Shown: piece after piece, positions 7,964-17,139 of the stretch
Layout: the number at the start of each line of letters is the position of its first letter
Numbering within the stretch: position 1 is the stretch's first letter
Source: Winogradskyella wichelsiae
GTDB lineage: Bacteria; Bacteroidota; Bacteroidia; Flavobacteriales; Flavobacteriaceae
NCBI RefSeq assembly: GCF_013403925.1
Contig: NZ_JABFDJ010000004.1
Coordinates: 62,001 to 126,000 of the forward strand
Direction: 5' to 3'
DNA length: 64,000 bases
The notes under the pieces: generated by a model
What the model was told of the DNA's origin: nothing
Database searches by the model: none
What the model saw: only the letters and a program-made list of their open reading frames with translations
Position numbers and translations under genes: made by a program

Positions 7964-9640
7964 TTATATTTTATACGGAATCATTAATGTTACTTGAGTT
8001 CCCTTTTCATTATATTTTTCTCTGTCTTCTAGAATAAGATTTGATTCGATTTTAAAATCTTTAGACAACATTTTTAAACGCTCTGAAGTAATCTTTGTGG
8101 CAAGCGAGTTTTTGTGGCTTTTAGTTATATTCTTAGTCGCATTTATACCAATTCCGTTATCTTTAATGGTGCAAATAAGCACACTTTCTTTGGCTGATAG
8201 ATGTATTTTAATTTTAGGATCGTCTATCCGTTCTTTAAACCCATGTTCTATGGCATTTTCTATAAAAGGTTGAATTAACATTGGCGGGATAAGTATATCT
8301 TCCTCATTAACAGAGTCATCTATTTCAACCTTATATTCAAAAGGTTGTAATCGGCTTAAATTCTGTAACTCTACATAACTTTGCAAAGCCAACAATTCTT
8401 CTTTTACAGCGACTAATTTTTCGCGTGAACTTTCTAAAATTAGCCTCAGTAATTTTGAAAATTTAGATAAATATTTAACTGCTTTTTTATCTTCTTTATT
8501 TAAGATCATCCCTTGAATTACAGACAACGAATTAAAAATAAAATGAGGTGTCATTTGCGAGCGTAAAAGTTGTTGTTCTGTTACAGATTTCTCGTGAGCT
8601 GACTTCACGTTTTTATATTTAAAGTAGAAAATAGTACTTATAAAACCTATTAAAGCCAATAAAGAAACAATAGCTCCCCAAAGTGTTTGCTTTTCGGAAG
8701 CTCTCACCTTTTCTCTTAATTGATCTTCTCTAGCATTAGAAGTTTTTAAAGCATCTATTTCTTCACTTATTTTAGTTCTATAAATTTCCTCATTTATTTC
8801 TGAAATTAATTCTAAATAATTGAAAGCTTCCGTTTGCTTACCTTGTACTTGATATAAATGAAAATAATTAGAATACACTTCTTTTATGGTTCGTAATTGA
8901 CTGCCACTATTTAAAACACTAGCGGCAGAATCTAAATATACTTTCGATTCTGCCCACTTCCCTTGATTCATATAAACAATTGAAATATTAGAATAGTTTA
9001 CATTTAATCTGTCAGTATTACCACTAGATTTATAGGTTGCGATAGACTTTTTTAAATATAATAAGGCTTCATCCCATTTTTCTAAACCTATAAGCGTTAA
9101 TGCATAGTTATTAGTAAATAGGTTTAATTCTCTAAATTTTGGTAAAGTAATTTTATTGTAAGTTTCATATGCTTTTTCATATTCGCCTGTATGATAATAC
9201 ATCATCCCCCATTTAAAACAAAGTTTTTGCAATTCAATAGAGTCCTCCTCTCTAAAAACACGACTAGCTCTTTCACAGAAAACAACACCACCTTCAAATG
9301 CTCCAGCATCTATTAAGTTTTCTGCTTTTAAATTAAATGCAATGACCAAACTTGCAGTGTCTTTCTCTTCTAGACTCCTCCCAATCATCTCATTAGAATA
9401 AACTAAACCATTAGAATATTGTTTGTTACGACCATAAGATTTTGTTAATAAATGATAGTCACGTAATGTAAGTGATTCTTTAGCTTCCTTTTTACTTAGA
9501 ATCTCTATAACCTTAACGTAGTCTCCATTTGTAAAAAGTTCTTCTACATTACTTTGTCCGCTTAATTGTGTTGCAAAAAGCAATATAAAACAGATTATAT
9601 GATATTGTATTTTGACTTTTAAATTGGTTTTAATAACCAT
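7964..9640 (-). CDS. TPR-containing LytS/YehU-type sensor histidine kinase
   Basis: About 558 residues from the ATG at 9640; the frame also opens with a TTG at 9661. Signal peptide (to LSGQ), then TPR-like helices over about residues 30-290, a coiled linker, one transmembrane helix (about 321-340), then the His_kinase domain. The phospho-acceptor His366 sits in QMTPHFIFNSL and the ATP-binding part has ENAIEHGF and DNGIGI. The sensor region is therefore periplasmic TPR, a common Bacteroidota design. The gene overlaps the ankyrin gene by 11 bp and is followed after 5 bp by its response regulator. The ligand is unknown; operon partners (ankyrin, WG, beta-helix proteins) may feed into it. Confidence 0.93.
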   Translation of the reverse strand: MVIKTNLKVKIQYHIICFILLFATQLSGQSNVEELFTNGDYVKVIEILSKKEAKESLTLRDYHLLTKSYGRNKQYSNGLVYSNEMIGRSLEEKDTASLVIAFNLKAENLIDAGAFEGGVVFCERASRVFREEDSIELQKLCFKWGMMYYHTGEYEKAYETYNKITLPKFRELNLFTNNYALTLIGLEKWDEALLYLKKSIATYKSSGNTDRLNVNYSNISIVYMNQGKWAESKVYLDSAASVLNSGSQLRTIKEVYSNYFHLYQVQGKQTEAFNYLELISEINEEIYRTKISEEIDALKTSNAREDQLREKVRASEKQTLWGAIVSLLALIGFISTIFYFKYKNVKSAHEKSVTEQQLLRSQMTPHFIFNSLSVIQGMILNKEDKKAVKYLSKFSKLLRLILESSREKLVAVKEELLALQSYVELQNLSRLQPFEYKVEIDDSVNEEDILIPPMLIQPFIENAIEHGFKERIDDPKIKIHLSAKESVLICTIKDNGIGINATKNITKSHKNSLATKITSERLKMLSKDFKIESNLILEDREKYNEKGTQVTLMIPYKI

Positions 9641-10958
9641 ATAAGTTTTTATTGCTTTCAATACTTCGATTAATATTCTCCATTGTTCGTCTAGTTTTAC
9701 TCGACTGACTTTCTACAAAGGGTTTTGATTCTTTTGCGCCTTGTTCCTTTAAATAATCTATCACCTTAGGGTTAAATGTAGATTCTGCAATATAGAGTGC
9801 ATTTTCATTGTCTTTATTAGTGTAATTAAGATTTGCATTATTAGCAATCAGTAATTTTACACATGCCAAACTATTTTCTGCATTTTTATCTTCACTACCT
9901 TCAAAATTTTTTAAAAAAATGTCATTCATAGATATTTCAAAACCTTCAATCTCTTGATTGATTATCAATGGATCATATAATTTTGATGCTTGCATTAACG
10001 GACTTCTTTTTCTAGCACTTATTTTATTAATATCTGCTCCATTTTCTATTAAAAAAGCTAACATATCAACATTTCCACTAATAGCTGCATTATTTATTGC
10101 TGCGTAACCATATTGATTTGAAACCGTATTAATATCAATTCCATTTTTTAATAAAAAAGCAGATATATTAGGATATTTGGCAAATACAAACCCCTCTTTT
10201 AATGTCTTTTTTAAAACCCATTTTTGGCCTAACCATTGCTCTAAATTAGTTGTTACACTATCTTGAATAATGGTATTGTAAAGTAAAACATTTTTTTCTT
10301 CATTTGAAAAACTATCAAAATACATATTTAATATTTTAGTATTAACAGATTCTAACGCTAACATTTTTGCTGTATTATTATTAAAATCTGTAATGGTATC
10401 TATAGCCTTTTTAGAATTAAGAAAGGCGACAAGTTCAGCATTTTCCATCTCAATACTTAAATGCAATGCTGTGTGTTCTGTAACTGCTGTTTTAGAATTA
10501 ATATCAGCACCTTTTTCTACCATTCGTTTTACCAAATTATTATTCTCTTTTAAAATAGCATAATGAAATGGTGAATATCCATTATCATCCAAAATATTTA
10601 AATCGCTACCATTGTTTACCATTAAGTCAGCTTTTTCATTATAATCTTCTAAAATTGCGATATGCAAAGCTGTATAACCATAATCATCTGTTGAGTCTTG
10701 TAGCTTAGAATTTTCTATTAAATATTCAGACACATTAGTGGCACCTCCTAAAATAGCAACTTGTAAAATATTTCTACCTTCCTCGAATCTTAAGGTATCT
10801 ATATCTACATGCTTTAAAAGTTGCTTAACTTTAGTGATGTCATCTTTCCACAAAGCATCCTCTAAAGCGTGTTCTGTATATTTAGTTTCACAAGCCGTAA
10901 ATAAACCAAAAAGTAAGATTGCTATAAATATAAGCTGTGATGTTTTTAATGTATTCAT
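9630..10958 (-). CDS. Ankyrin-repeat lipoprotein
   Basis: 442 residues. Lipoprotein signal peptide with Cys near residue 23 (LFTACE). At least seven ankyrin repeats follow, with the typical TALHIAILEDYNEKADLMVNNGSD pattern broken by a less regular middle section (about 195-265). Ankyrin repeats mediate protein contacts; anchored outside the inner membrane it could present a surface to the TPR sensor encoded next. The gene overlaps the kinase gene by 11 bp, implying translational coupling. Ankyrin lipoproteins are also frequent as immunity partners of secreted toxins in this phylum; nothing here decides between these roles. Confidence 0.88.
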   Translation of the reverse strand: MNTLKTSQLIFIAILLFGLFTACETKYTEHALEDALWKDDITKVKQLLKHVDIDTLRFEEGRNILQVAILGGATNVSEYLIENSKLQDSTDDYGYTALHIAILEDYNEKADLMVNNGSDLNILDDNGYSPFHYAILKENNNLVKRMVEKGADINSKTAVTEHTALHLSIEMENAELVAFLNSKKAIDTITDFNNNTAKMLALESVNTKILNMYFDSFSNEEKNVLLYNTIIQDSVTTNLEQWLGQKWVLKKTLKEGFVFAKYPNISAFLLKNGIDINTVSNQYGYAAINNAAISGNVDMLAFLIENGADINKISARKRSPLMQASKLYDPLIINQEIEGFEISMNDIFLKNFEGSEDKNAENSLACVKLLIANNANLNYTNKDNENALYIAESTFNPKVIDYLKEQGAKESKPFVESQSSKTRRTMENINRSIESNKNLYGY

Positions 10959-10985
10959 AATTATTATATTGATTTATTGAACGCT

Positions 10986-12182
10986 TTATCCCTTGTTTGT
11001 TTTTGTATTTAGTTGTTCGTTTAATTTCACAATTTTATTGTTCTCATTAAACGTTATATTCAATTTAATTAAACTGTTATCATCAGTTTCAATAGTGATG
11101 ACATACTTGGTTTTTAAATTTTCTAATTTATAAGTATTAATAGCATTGTTACCTTTAAGGTGGTAATAATAGGTTATAAAATTAGAGACTACTTTAGAGC
11201 TTTCAGTATATGTGATTTTCCAATTTTCATCAAAAAAACTTCTTAGGTATTCATTATAATTGTCGTGATCACTATTAAGTGATTCCTCTAAAACTTCTTT
11301 AAAAGTCGTAAACAGTATATAGCGCTTTTCATCTCTACTTTTCTCCTTTACAGGCTTAGTAAAACCATCTATATAGTTTTGAGAATTAAATGAATTGTTT
11401 GATATATTACAATTTATAAAACGTGTAGGATGTTGATATAATTTCTTGTAAGAACCATAAACAAATTTATTGGATGTGTTACTTGTTATAAAACAACTTT
11501 TAAACACCATACTGCTTAAGTCTGCGTAAATTAAACCGCTTCCGTAATCACCAATATTATAAATTTCGCAATTAAAAAAGGTGACACCAAAAGAATTAAA
11601 AACAGAAATAGCACTAAAATCTTTATTAGAAATAACACAATTATTAAAGGTTGCATTATTAACTCCAATCAATTTAACACCATATACGGTGTTGCCGGAA
11701 AAAGCACAATTGTTAACAATGATATCATTAGATAAACTGACAAATAACTCTCCGCCTTTAGAATCGCTTGGCGTGTGGTAGATGTTTAGATTTTCTAAGA
11801 CTATGTTATTGCATTTTTTAAAGTTTAAAACTACCCTATAATCATCATTAGAAATAATATTAGTATTCTTTTCCCCTCTAATGGTTAGATTATTAAACCC
11901 ATACAAAACGATGCCATAGTCTAAATAATAACTTTGAGGCACTCTTTTAATTGGATCTACACGACTAGCCCAAAACTCGCTAGTTTCTTCAATGTTAAGC
12001 TCTTTTTCTAAATTTTCTAATGTAAAATCTAATGTTTCACACGTAATTACAACTTCTGTGTTATTACCTAAAGCTGCAAAAAATTCTTTAACATTATTAA
12101 CCTTTTTGATCGTTTTAATTTCACTTGAAAAAACCTGAAAACAATTTAATATTATAAGAATGAAGCCTATCGATTTTCTCAT
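10986..12182 (-). CDS. Secreted right-handed parallel beta-helix protein
   Basis: 398 residues. Signal peptide (to about FSSE, residue 21). Residues about 85-265 show the ladder of short beta-strands with Asn and hydrophobic residues (NNIVLENLNIYHTP, NNCAFSGNTVYGV, NNCVISN) typical of right-handed parallel beta-helices (NosD/pectate-lyase-like fold). The C-terminal 130 residues are a separate polar domain. No catalytic residues of polysaccharide lyases can be identified. Part of the operon 16190 to 7224, 27 bp upstream of the ankyrin gene. Confidence 0.78.
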   Translation of the reverse strand: MRKSIGFILIILNCFQVFSSEIKTIKKVNNVKEFFAALGNNTEVVITCETLDFTLENLEKELNIEETSEFWASRVDPIKRVPQSYYLDYGIVLYGFNNLTIRGEKNTNIISNDDYRVVLNFKKCNNIVLENLNIYHTPSDSKGGELFVSLSNDIIVNNCAFSGNTVYGVKLIGVNNATFNNCVISNKDFSAISVFNSFGVTFFNCEIYNIGDYGSGLIYADLSSMVFKSCFITSNTSNKFVYGSYKKLYQHPTRFINCNISNNSFNSQNYIDGFTKPVKEKSRDEKRYILFTTFKEVLEESLNSDHDNYNEYLRSFFDENWKITYTESSKVVSNFITYYYHLKGNNAINTYKLENLKTKYVITIETDDNSLIKLNITFNENNKIVKLNEQLNTKTNKG

Positions 12183-12200
12183 GATTTTATGTGAAGTTGG

Positions 12201-13214
12201 TTATTTAATTAAGTAAAAAGTGTGCCCATTATCAATTTCCATTTTTAAAATATAAAAATTTTGATTTAGCCCTTCATACACATCTAAAGGCATTTTGCGA
12301 GCAGAATCATCGACATACTTTTTAGAGTAATGTTGAATCTTTAAAATCTCGTCTTTTATTTTTAGATTTAAAAAAGAGGTGCCAGTCCAATGGTCTGGGT
12401 CTTTACCGTTTATGTACAATGTAAAATCAGGAAAATGGTCACCATACCAGTCTTTTTTATAAAAATATACTAGTTCCCCAATATCCTTAAATTCTAAATC
12501 GCTGTTAGAGTAATACCTATTAACGGTTAACTGTAAATCGTCTTTAGTGTAAAATTGAAACCACTCATTGTGCTTATAAACAACATGTTTTTTAAAACGT
12601 TTCTCATTTTCAAAATCATTTCTGTTTTCATAAAAGTAATCAGAGTTAGAGTAAACAGCATCTTTTAAATAAACGTCAGCTTCCTCTTTTTCTAACAATT
12701 TTCCTCCTTCAATTAAACGAAATGGTTTTTGAGTGACATCTCCATCCATTAACCATGTTGAGTAATAGTTTTTATCTTGATTAATTAAATACGAATCTAT
12801 ATTATCAACGTATTCGTTTCTAAAAGTTATTGAATCCATAAGTTCCCCTTTTAGGTTTATTTTATACCAAGAAACGTTTGTTTTATCTGTTAAACTATCC
12901 TTTGTATGCACTGTTATAGCAATGAGACTATCATTTACCCAGACTACTTGTTCATTATAAATACTCTTAAACTTATCTGTTTCTAATGTTGAATTTGAGA
13001 AAGCATCATCCAAACTATATAAATTTGAATAGTTTATATATTCTTCTGGTAAGTGCTGAAACAGTAATTCAATATTTCTATAAATTGAAACTGAATTTCC
13101 AATTAAGTAGATAAGAGAAAGAACTAAAATTATTACCATCCAACGTTTTTTCGGGGTTTTCATAACGAAAAAAATCAAAATAATGAAACCAAAAAGCAAC
13201 AATAAGAACGTCAT
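12201..13214 (-). CDS. Membrane-anchored protein of unknown function
   Basis: 337 residues. Two N-terminal transmembrane helices (about 2-17 and 25-42) with a short basic cytoplasmic loop, then a soluble domain of about 290 residues, rich in Tyr, Asp and Asn, presumably facing the periplasm. Short beta-strand repeats suggest a beta-propeller-like or WG-related fold, but I cannot show this. In the operon between the WG-repeat gene (14-bp gap) and the beta-helix gene (18-bp gap). Confidence 0.72.
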   Translation of the reverse strand: MTFLLLLFGFIILIFFVMKTPKKRWMVIILVLSLIYLIGNSVSIYRNIELLFQHLPEEYINYSNLYSLDDAFSNSTLETDKFKSIYNEQVVWVNDSLIAITVHTKDSLTDKTNVSWYKINLKGELMDSITFRNEYVDNIDSYLINQDKNYYSTWLMDGDVTQKPFRLIEGGKLLEKEEADVYLKDAVYSNSDYFYENRNDFENEKRFKKHVVYKHNEWFQFYTKDDLQLTVNRYYSNSDLEFKDIGELVYFYKKDWYGDHFPDFTLYINGKDPDHWTGTSFLNLKIKDEILKIQHYSKKYVDDSARKMPLDVYEGLNQNFYILKMEIDNGHTFYLIK

Positions 13215-13228
13215 AGTTTTCTATTAAT

Positions 13229-15289
13229 TTAATCCTTATCTTCTTCTAATATCAGTTCACCTTTATGGTTATATGTTTCTTCATTATATAGATTGTAAAT
13301 AGCTGTATTACCATCAATAGATAACGTCGTATGGTATGATGTATCTGGTAGCGCTTTAAACATTTTGCCTTTTTTTGTAATAATATATGCCCTATCACCT
13401 CTTTCTACATAAGCATACTCTTCTTGAAAATAACCTGCCTCCTCACAGTAACAAGGAATAACAACTTCTCCCTTAGTATTAATATAACTCCAATAAGAAC
13501 TAGAACCACTTGCTGATTTGGTTTCTACAGCAGCTAAACCATTTGAAAATACGTTAACATTACGATAATCAGAAACATCTAAAACAATCTCTCCTTTTGG
13601 GTTTATAAATGCCTTTTTTATGGTAGTGATGTAATCATTCTTAGCGTCTTCCAGAATAGCTAAGGCTAAACTGTCTTTGCCAAATTCGCCAATATCAGAC
13701 CATTTTTCTTTGGTTATATTTTTACCTTTTTTTGTAAAAATATCAATCATTGAAACGTGTGCTTTGTAATCTTTTGTGGCATAAATATAACCTGCTTTAA
13801 TTTCAATATATTTATAAATTTCAGGAATTATTTTTTTACCAGTTTTATCAAATAAGCTTGATTTATTTTGCCCATTATTTGTAGTAAACATACCATCGCT
13901 ATATCTAACAGAACTATATGTCATTGGTATTATCATCTGGCCTGTTTCTATATTAACCAAACCTTCAGGACCATTGGTCTCTTGTTCTGTAATCATAAGA
14001 TTACCATTATAAACCTCAAAATCATCAAGTTCATAATCTACTTTGTTTAATGTATTATTCCTAGTGTTTAACCAATATAGCTGATTGTAATTCTCTATAT
14101 AGTCCACAGTAAAGTAATAACTATTAATTCTACGCACATTATTGTAGTTAGGCCCTACTACCCAATTTCCTTTTTCATCGAGCAGGCCTTTTTTTTGAGT
14201 TACAGAATCTAAGGCTACAAAATAATTAATACTTGGTTTTGGGGTGTATTCATCCGTTTTTAAAACGATGTTGGTATCAATGTTTTCAGAAATTTCAGCC
14301 TGTAATAAGAGATTGATTTTATCAACTTCTCCATGGAATGTATATGTAGCGTAAGTATATTGCTCGTTTAAAGGCAAAGGTGTTAACTCTTTTTTTAATT
14401 GTTTTTTTAATTCTTCAATCGTTTTTATTTTATTCTTTTCAATCTTTTTTACGGTCGTTTTAAAAACCTTGCCTGTATTCTCCAAGTAGGCTAACAATTC
14501 TTCTGTTGGTTTTGTTTTACTGTTGGTACTTCGTTCTTTTAAAGGTTTTCCGTTTTTATGGATACCTTCTATACCAACAATACGATCTTGTAATCTATTT
14601 GGATAACTAATAACAACGGTATTACCCGCTAATTCAATGAGCTCTATACGTCCATCATCAAAAGTAAAATCATCTCCTTTATGTAATAATTCCTCTTTTT
14701 CTAAAACAGGATATGTGTAGTTTATTTTTGCCACGATGCTATCAATGTATTTGGCACTATTGATTTCTGCCGATAATTGAGAATATCGACTAGCTACAAA
14801 TGATGTTCCTGGTTGGTTAGACACTGAACCGTCTGCAAAAAATATTTTATTAACCGTAATCTCAGGTGTGTTTTCTGATTTCGTCCAATGTTCTTTAAGC
14901 GATTGATTCTTTAAATCAAACAAGGAAAAAGACAAAATAGCATCTGTATTTGGATACACAATATGTTTTTGAAACCCTTGACTTTTAATAAATTGTTTAA
15001 CATGATTAACTATAGAATCTTTAGGGAAAATAGTAATAAGCGCATCTTCAAATTGAGTTTCTGAAGATTCATCAAAATCACTCGTTTCTATATCCATACC
15101 AATATCTAACGAAGAAAAACTTAGCATCAACGCTATGCCTCTTTGATCTTGAATTAGTAATGCTTTGGCTTCATCTATAGAAAGACTATCTAATGCGGAA
15201 TACAGGATATTTTCCTTTGTAGTTGTTTGTCCGTTACACGCAGAAAATAATGTAGTAAAAAGCACTAAAGTGACTATTGATTTTTTCAT
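13229..15289 (-). CDS. WG-repeat lipoprotein
   Basis: 686 residues. Lipoprotein signal peptide with Cys near residue 18 (LFSACN). The N-terminal half (about 30-340) has no recognisable domain. The C-terminal half contains WG-type repeats (KKGLLDEKGNWVVGPNYNNV, GLVNIETGQMIIPMTYSSV, SLFDKTGKKIIPEIYKYI, YINTKGEVVIPCYCEEA). WG repeats are common in Bacteroidota lipoproteins and are thought to bind proteins. Third gene of the operon behind LytTR-like site 4, with a 9-bp gap to the upstream gene. Confidence 0.88.
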   Translation of the reverse strand: MKKSIVTLVLFTTLFSACNGQTTTKENILYSALDSLSIDEAKALLIQDQRGIALMLSFSSLDIGMDIETSDFDESSETQFEDALITIFPKDSIVNHVKQFIKSQGFQKHIVYPNTDAILSFSLFDLKNQSLKEHWTKSENTPEITVNKIFFADGSVSNQPGTSFVASRYSQLSAEINSAKYIDSIVAKINYTYPVLEKEELLHKGDDFTFDDGRIELIELAGNTVVISYPNRLQDRIVGIEGIHKNGKPLKERSTNSKTKPTEELLAYLENTGKVFKTTVKKIEKNKIKTIEELKKQLKKELTPLPLNEQYTYATYTFHGEVDKINLLLQAEISENIDTNIVLKTDEYTPKPSINYFVALDSVTQKKGLLDEKGNWVVGPNYNNVRRINSYYFTVDYIENYNQLYWLNTRNNTLNKVDYELDDFEVYNGNLMITEQETNGPEGLVNIETGQMIIPMTYSSVRYSDGMFTTNNGQNKSSLFDKTGKKIIPEIYKYIEIKAGYIYATKDYKAHVSMIDIFTKKGKNITKEKWSDIGEFGKDSLALAILEDAKNDYITTIKKAFINPKGEIVLDVSDYRNVNVFSNGLAAVETKSASGSSSYWSYINTKGEVVIPCYCEEAGYFQEEYAYVERGDRAYIITKKGKMFKALPDTSYHTTLSIDGNTAIYNLYNEETYNHKGELILEEDKD

Positions 15290-15298
15290 AAAATAGAT

Positions 15299-15919
15299 TT
15301 ACATATAAGCATTTATAGCGGTTTGTCCTTTTTTAAACTTTTTATAAGTCCAAAAAGCTAACCCAAGTGTTATTGCAGTACCTAATAAGATGGTGTTTAA
15401 TGTTCCTAAATATTCTGCTATAGCAAGCATAATTCGCTTTAATCCTCGTCTCCTACCTGAAATAGTAACTCTTTTACCTGCTTCAATATCTTTAGCTGTC
15501 ATCGCAATTGCCAATGTAAAAAACAAAGACACTAAAGTATAAGTTGCTTGTTTTATCCAAGTCGATATTGACTTACTTTGTATAGTTTGTAGTGATAAAT
15601 GATTGGTCTTAGCTATTATATATTGAAGTGTTTCTGTATATTCTTCAATAGAATTTAATTCTAAATAAGTTTTCTCTTTTTTCTCTTTTTCAACAAAGAA
15701 AAGTTGAATTCCATTTTCGTTTTCAAAAGGCACTATTTTAGTTATTTTAGAATAGGCAATAACATGCTGTGTATCTAAAAAGCCTTTCTTTTCAGCATTT
15801 ATCTTTTCTAAAAATACATCTTTTGTTTTGTAATCTTCATCCGACAGTTTTAAACTATCATCCGTAATTAAGATGTTTTTTATTAAGGTCGCTTTTGTAT
15901 TAATTATAAACTTTTCCAT
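15299..15919 (-). CDS. Membrane protein with N-terminal soluble domain
   Basis: 206 residues. About 105 soluble residues with an alternating strand pattern, then two hydrophobic helices (about 124-140 and 174-193) separated by a strongly basic loop (G-R-R-R-G-L-K-R). No family recognised. Only 1 bp separates it from the upstream gene (15921-16190), so the two are translationally linked and probably act together in the membrane. Confidence 0.68.
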   Translation of the reverse strand: MEKFIINTKATLIKNILITDDSLKLSDEDYKTKDVFLEKINAEKKGFLDTQHVIAYSKITKIVPFENENGIQLFFVEKEKKEKTYLELNSIEEYTETLQYIIAKTNHLSLQTIQSKSISTWIKQATYTLVSLFFTLAIAMTAKDIEAGKRVTISGRRRGLKRIMLAIAEYLGTLNTILLGTAITLGLAFWTYKKFKKGQTAINAYM

Positions 15920-15920
15920 T

Positions 15921-16190
15921 TTAGTTAAGTTTTACAGATTCTTGTTGTTTCAATTTTTCTAAAATCACAAAAGCAACTGTCGCTGATATTAAAACGGCAG
16001 GTATCATAACAACTAAAATACCATCACTGTCTACATCAAAAAATGCAAATGCAATGATGAAAATTAATATTTCAATGGCAAACCAAGATATAAACGTAGC
16101 TGCGATCCACTTACCTGGTTTAATCCCTTTTTCTTCTGCTATTTTTTTTATTTGCCTAGCAAAATAACTCAGTGCTAAAATTTCTAACAT
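15921..16190 (-). CDS. Small two-helix membrane protein, operon leader gene
   Basis: 89 residues with two transmembrane helices (about 29-50 and 56-78) and a Gln/Lys-rich tail. The N-terminal motif ARQIKKIAEEKGIKPGKW is common in small flavobacterial membrane proteins of unknown function. It is the first gene of the eight-gene operon that runs to the LytTR regulator at 7224, with all gaps 27 bp or less or overlapping. The promoter with LytTR-like site 4 lies 30-90 bp upstream. Confidence 0.7.
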   Translation of the reverse strand: MLEILALSYFARQIKKIAEEKGIKPGKWIAATFISWFAIEILIFIIAFAFFDVDSDGILVVMIPAVLISATVAFVILEKLKQQESVKLN

Positions 16191-16219
16191 AATATTTGTT
16201 TTATTTTAATACAATGTTA

Positions 16220-16280
16220 CAATACTATGAGTGCGGTTTAAAGCATCAACATTTATTCGCTAGGATAGAGTTAATATTTG
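16220..16280 (-). promoter_or_regulatory. LytTR-like site 4 with promoter of the kinase/regulator operon
   Basis: Reading leftward: CAAATA (16280-16275), 15 bases, CGAATA (16259-16254), TTG (16249-16247), 19 bases, then TAGTATTG (16227-16220), close to the TAnnTTTG -7 consensus. The start codon at 16190 is 30 bp further on. This is the best-formed of the seven copies and stands before the operon that encodes the LytTR regulator itself, which suggests autoregulation. Confidence 0.65.
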
Positions 16281-16334
16281 ATTAGGGTTAAAACTTCAAT
16301 GCTTATTAAACTTCAATTTTAAGGTGCAATTAAG

Positions 16335-17063
16335 CTAATGGACAACTACTTTTTTGTAAATATTATGTCTAAAAGTTAATGAGCTACCATTAATTAATTT
16401 TATATTCATTAAGCCTGTTTCTTCTCTACTTAATGTAATACTCAATTCATCTATATTATTTTTAGAGTCAGTGAAGTATAATTTTGGTATCGTATAAGCT
16501 CCTTTTTTAGTTCTCAAAGTATCAATAGTAACGCCATTATCATAACTTGTTGAAGTATTATTTTCAGATTCTGGCAATTCAAATCTTTTCAGAAAATGTA
16601 ATCGATATGGTGTAAATAGATGAGACCATTTTAAAGTAAAACTTTGAGATTTCAGTGCAGCGTCTGGTATTAAAAACTTTGTAAGATCATTCTCTTTCTG
16701 TGGTTTTATAAAAGCGAGCGCATGTTTGGTACTGTCTGGTAATATAATTTCAAAATAGTAGGATGCTTTTTTAGATAAACTATCAGTAGTGTAAAATGAT
16801 GTTTTTGTGTAATACAATTCATCTTTCACATACAATTCCATAGGTATATTGTTCACCAGAATTTTTACTTCGTCGTTAATAATTTGCTTATCCCCATCGG
16901 ATAAAGAAACTTTAATCCTCCTTAAATCATCTTTCTTATTATCGGTTTCTATTAAGATGGTCGCTTTATATTTAGACAAATCATTTGCAGATTTGCCTCC
17001 AAGTGTTGAAACATCACAACTACTAAAAATCAGTAATAAAAGTAATAGCTTTAAATTTTTCAT
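16335..17063 (-). CDS. Putative lipoprotein, unknown function
   Basis: 242 residues. Lipoprotein signal peptide with lipobox FSSC (Cys near 16). The mature part is rich in Lys, Thr and Ser with predicted beta-strands. No recognised family. Last gene of the unit that runs leftward from 20129; a 76-bp gap separates it from the preceding gene. About 145 bp separate it from the next operon's first gene at 16190. Confidence 0.72.
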   Translation of the reverse strand: MKNLKLLLLLLIFSSCDVSTLGGKSANDLSKYKATILIETDNKKDDLRRIKVSLSDGDKQIINDEVKILVNNIPMELYVKDELYYTKTSFYTTDSLSKKASYYFEIILPDSTKHALAFIKPQKENDLTKFLIPDAALKSQSFTLKWSHLFTPYRLHFLKRFELPESENNTSTSYDNGVTIDTLRTKKGAYTIPKLYFTDSKNNIDELSITLSREETGLMNIKLINGSSLTFRHNIYKKVVVH

Positions 17064-17139
17064 TTCTATTTATATGATGAATAAATGTTTAAAAGTGATT
17101 TAATTCACCTTTTGAAATTGTTTAGATTTCTAATCTTAG

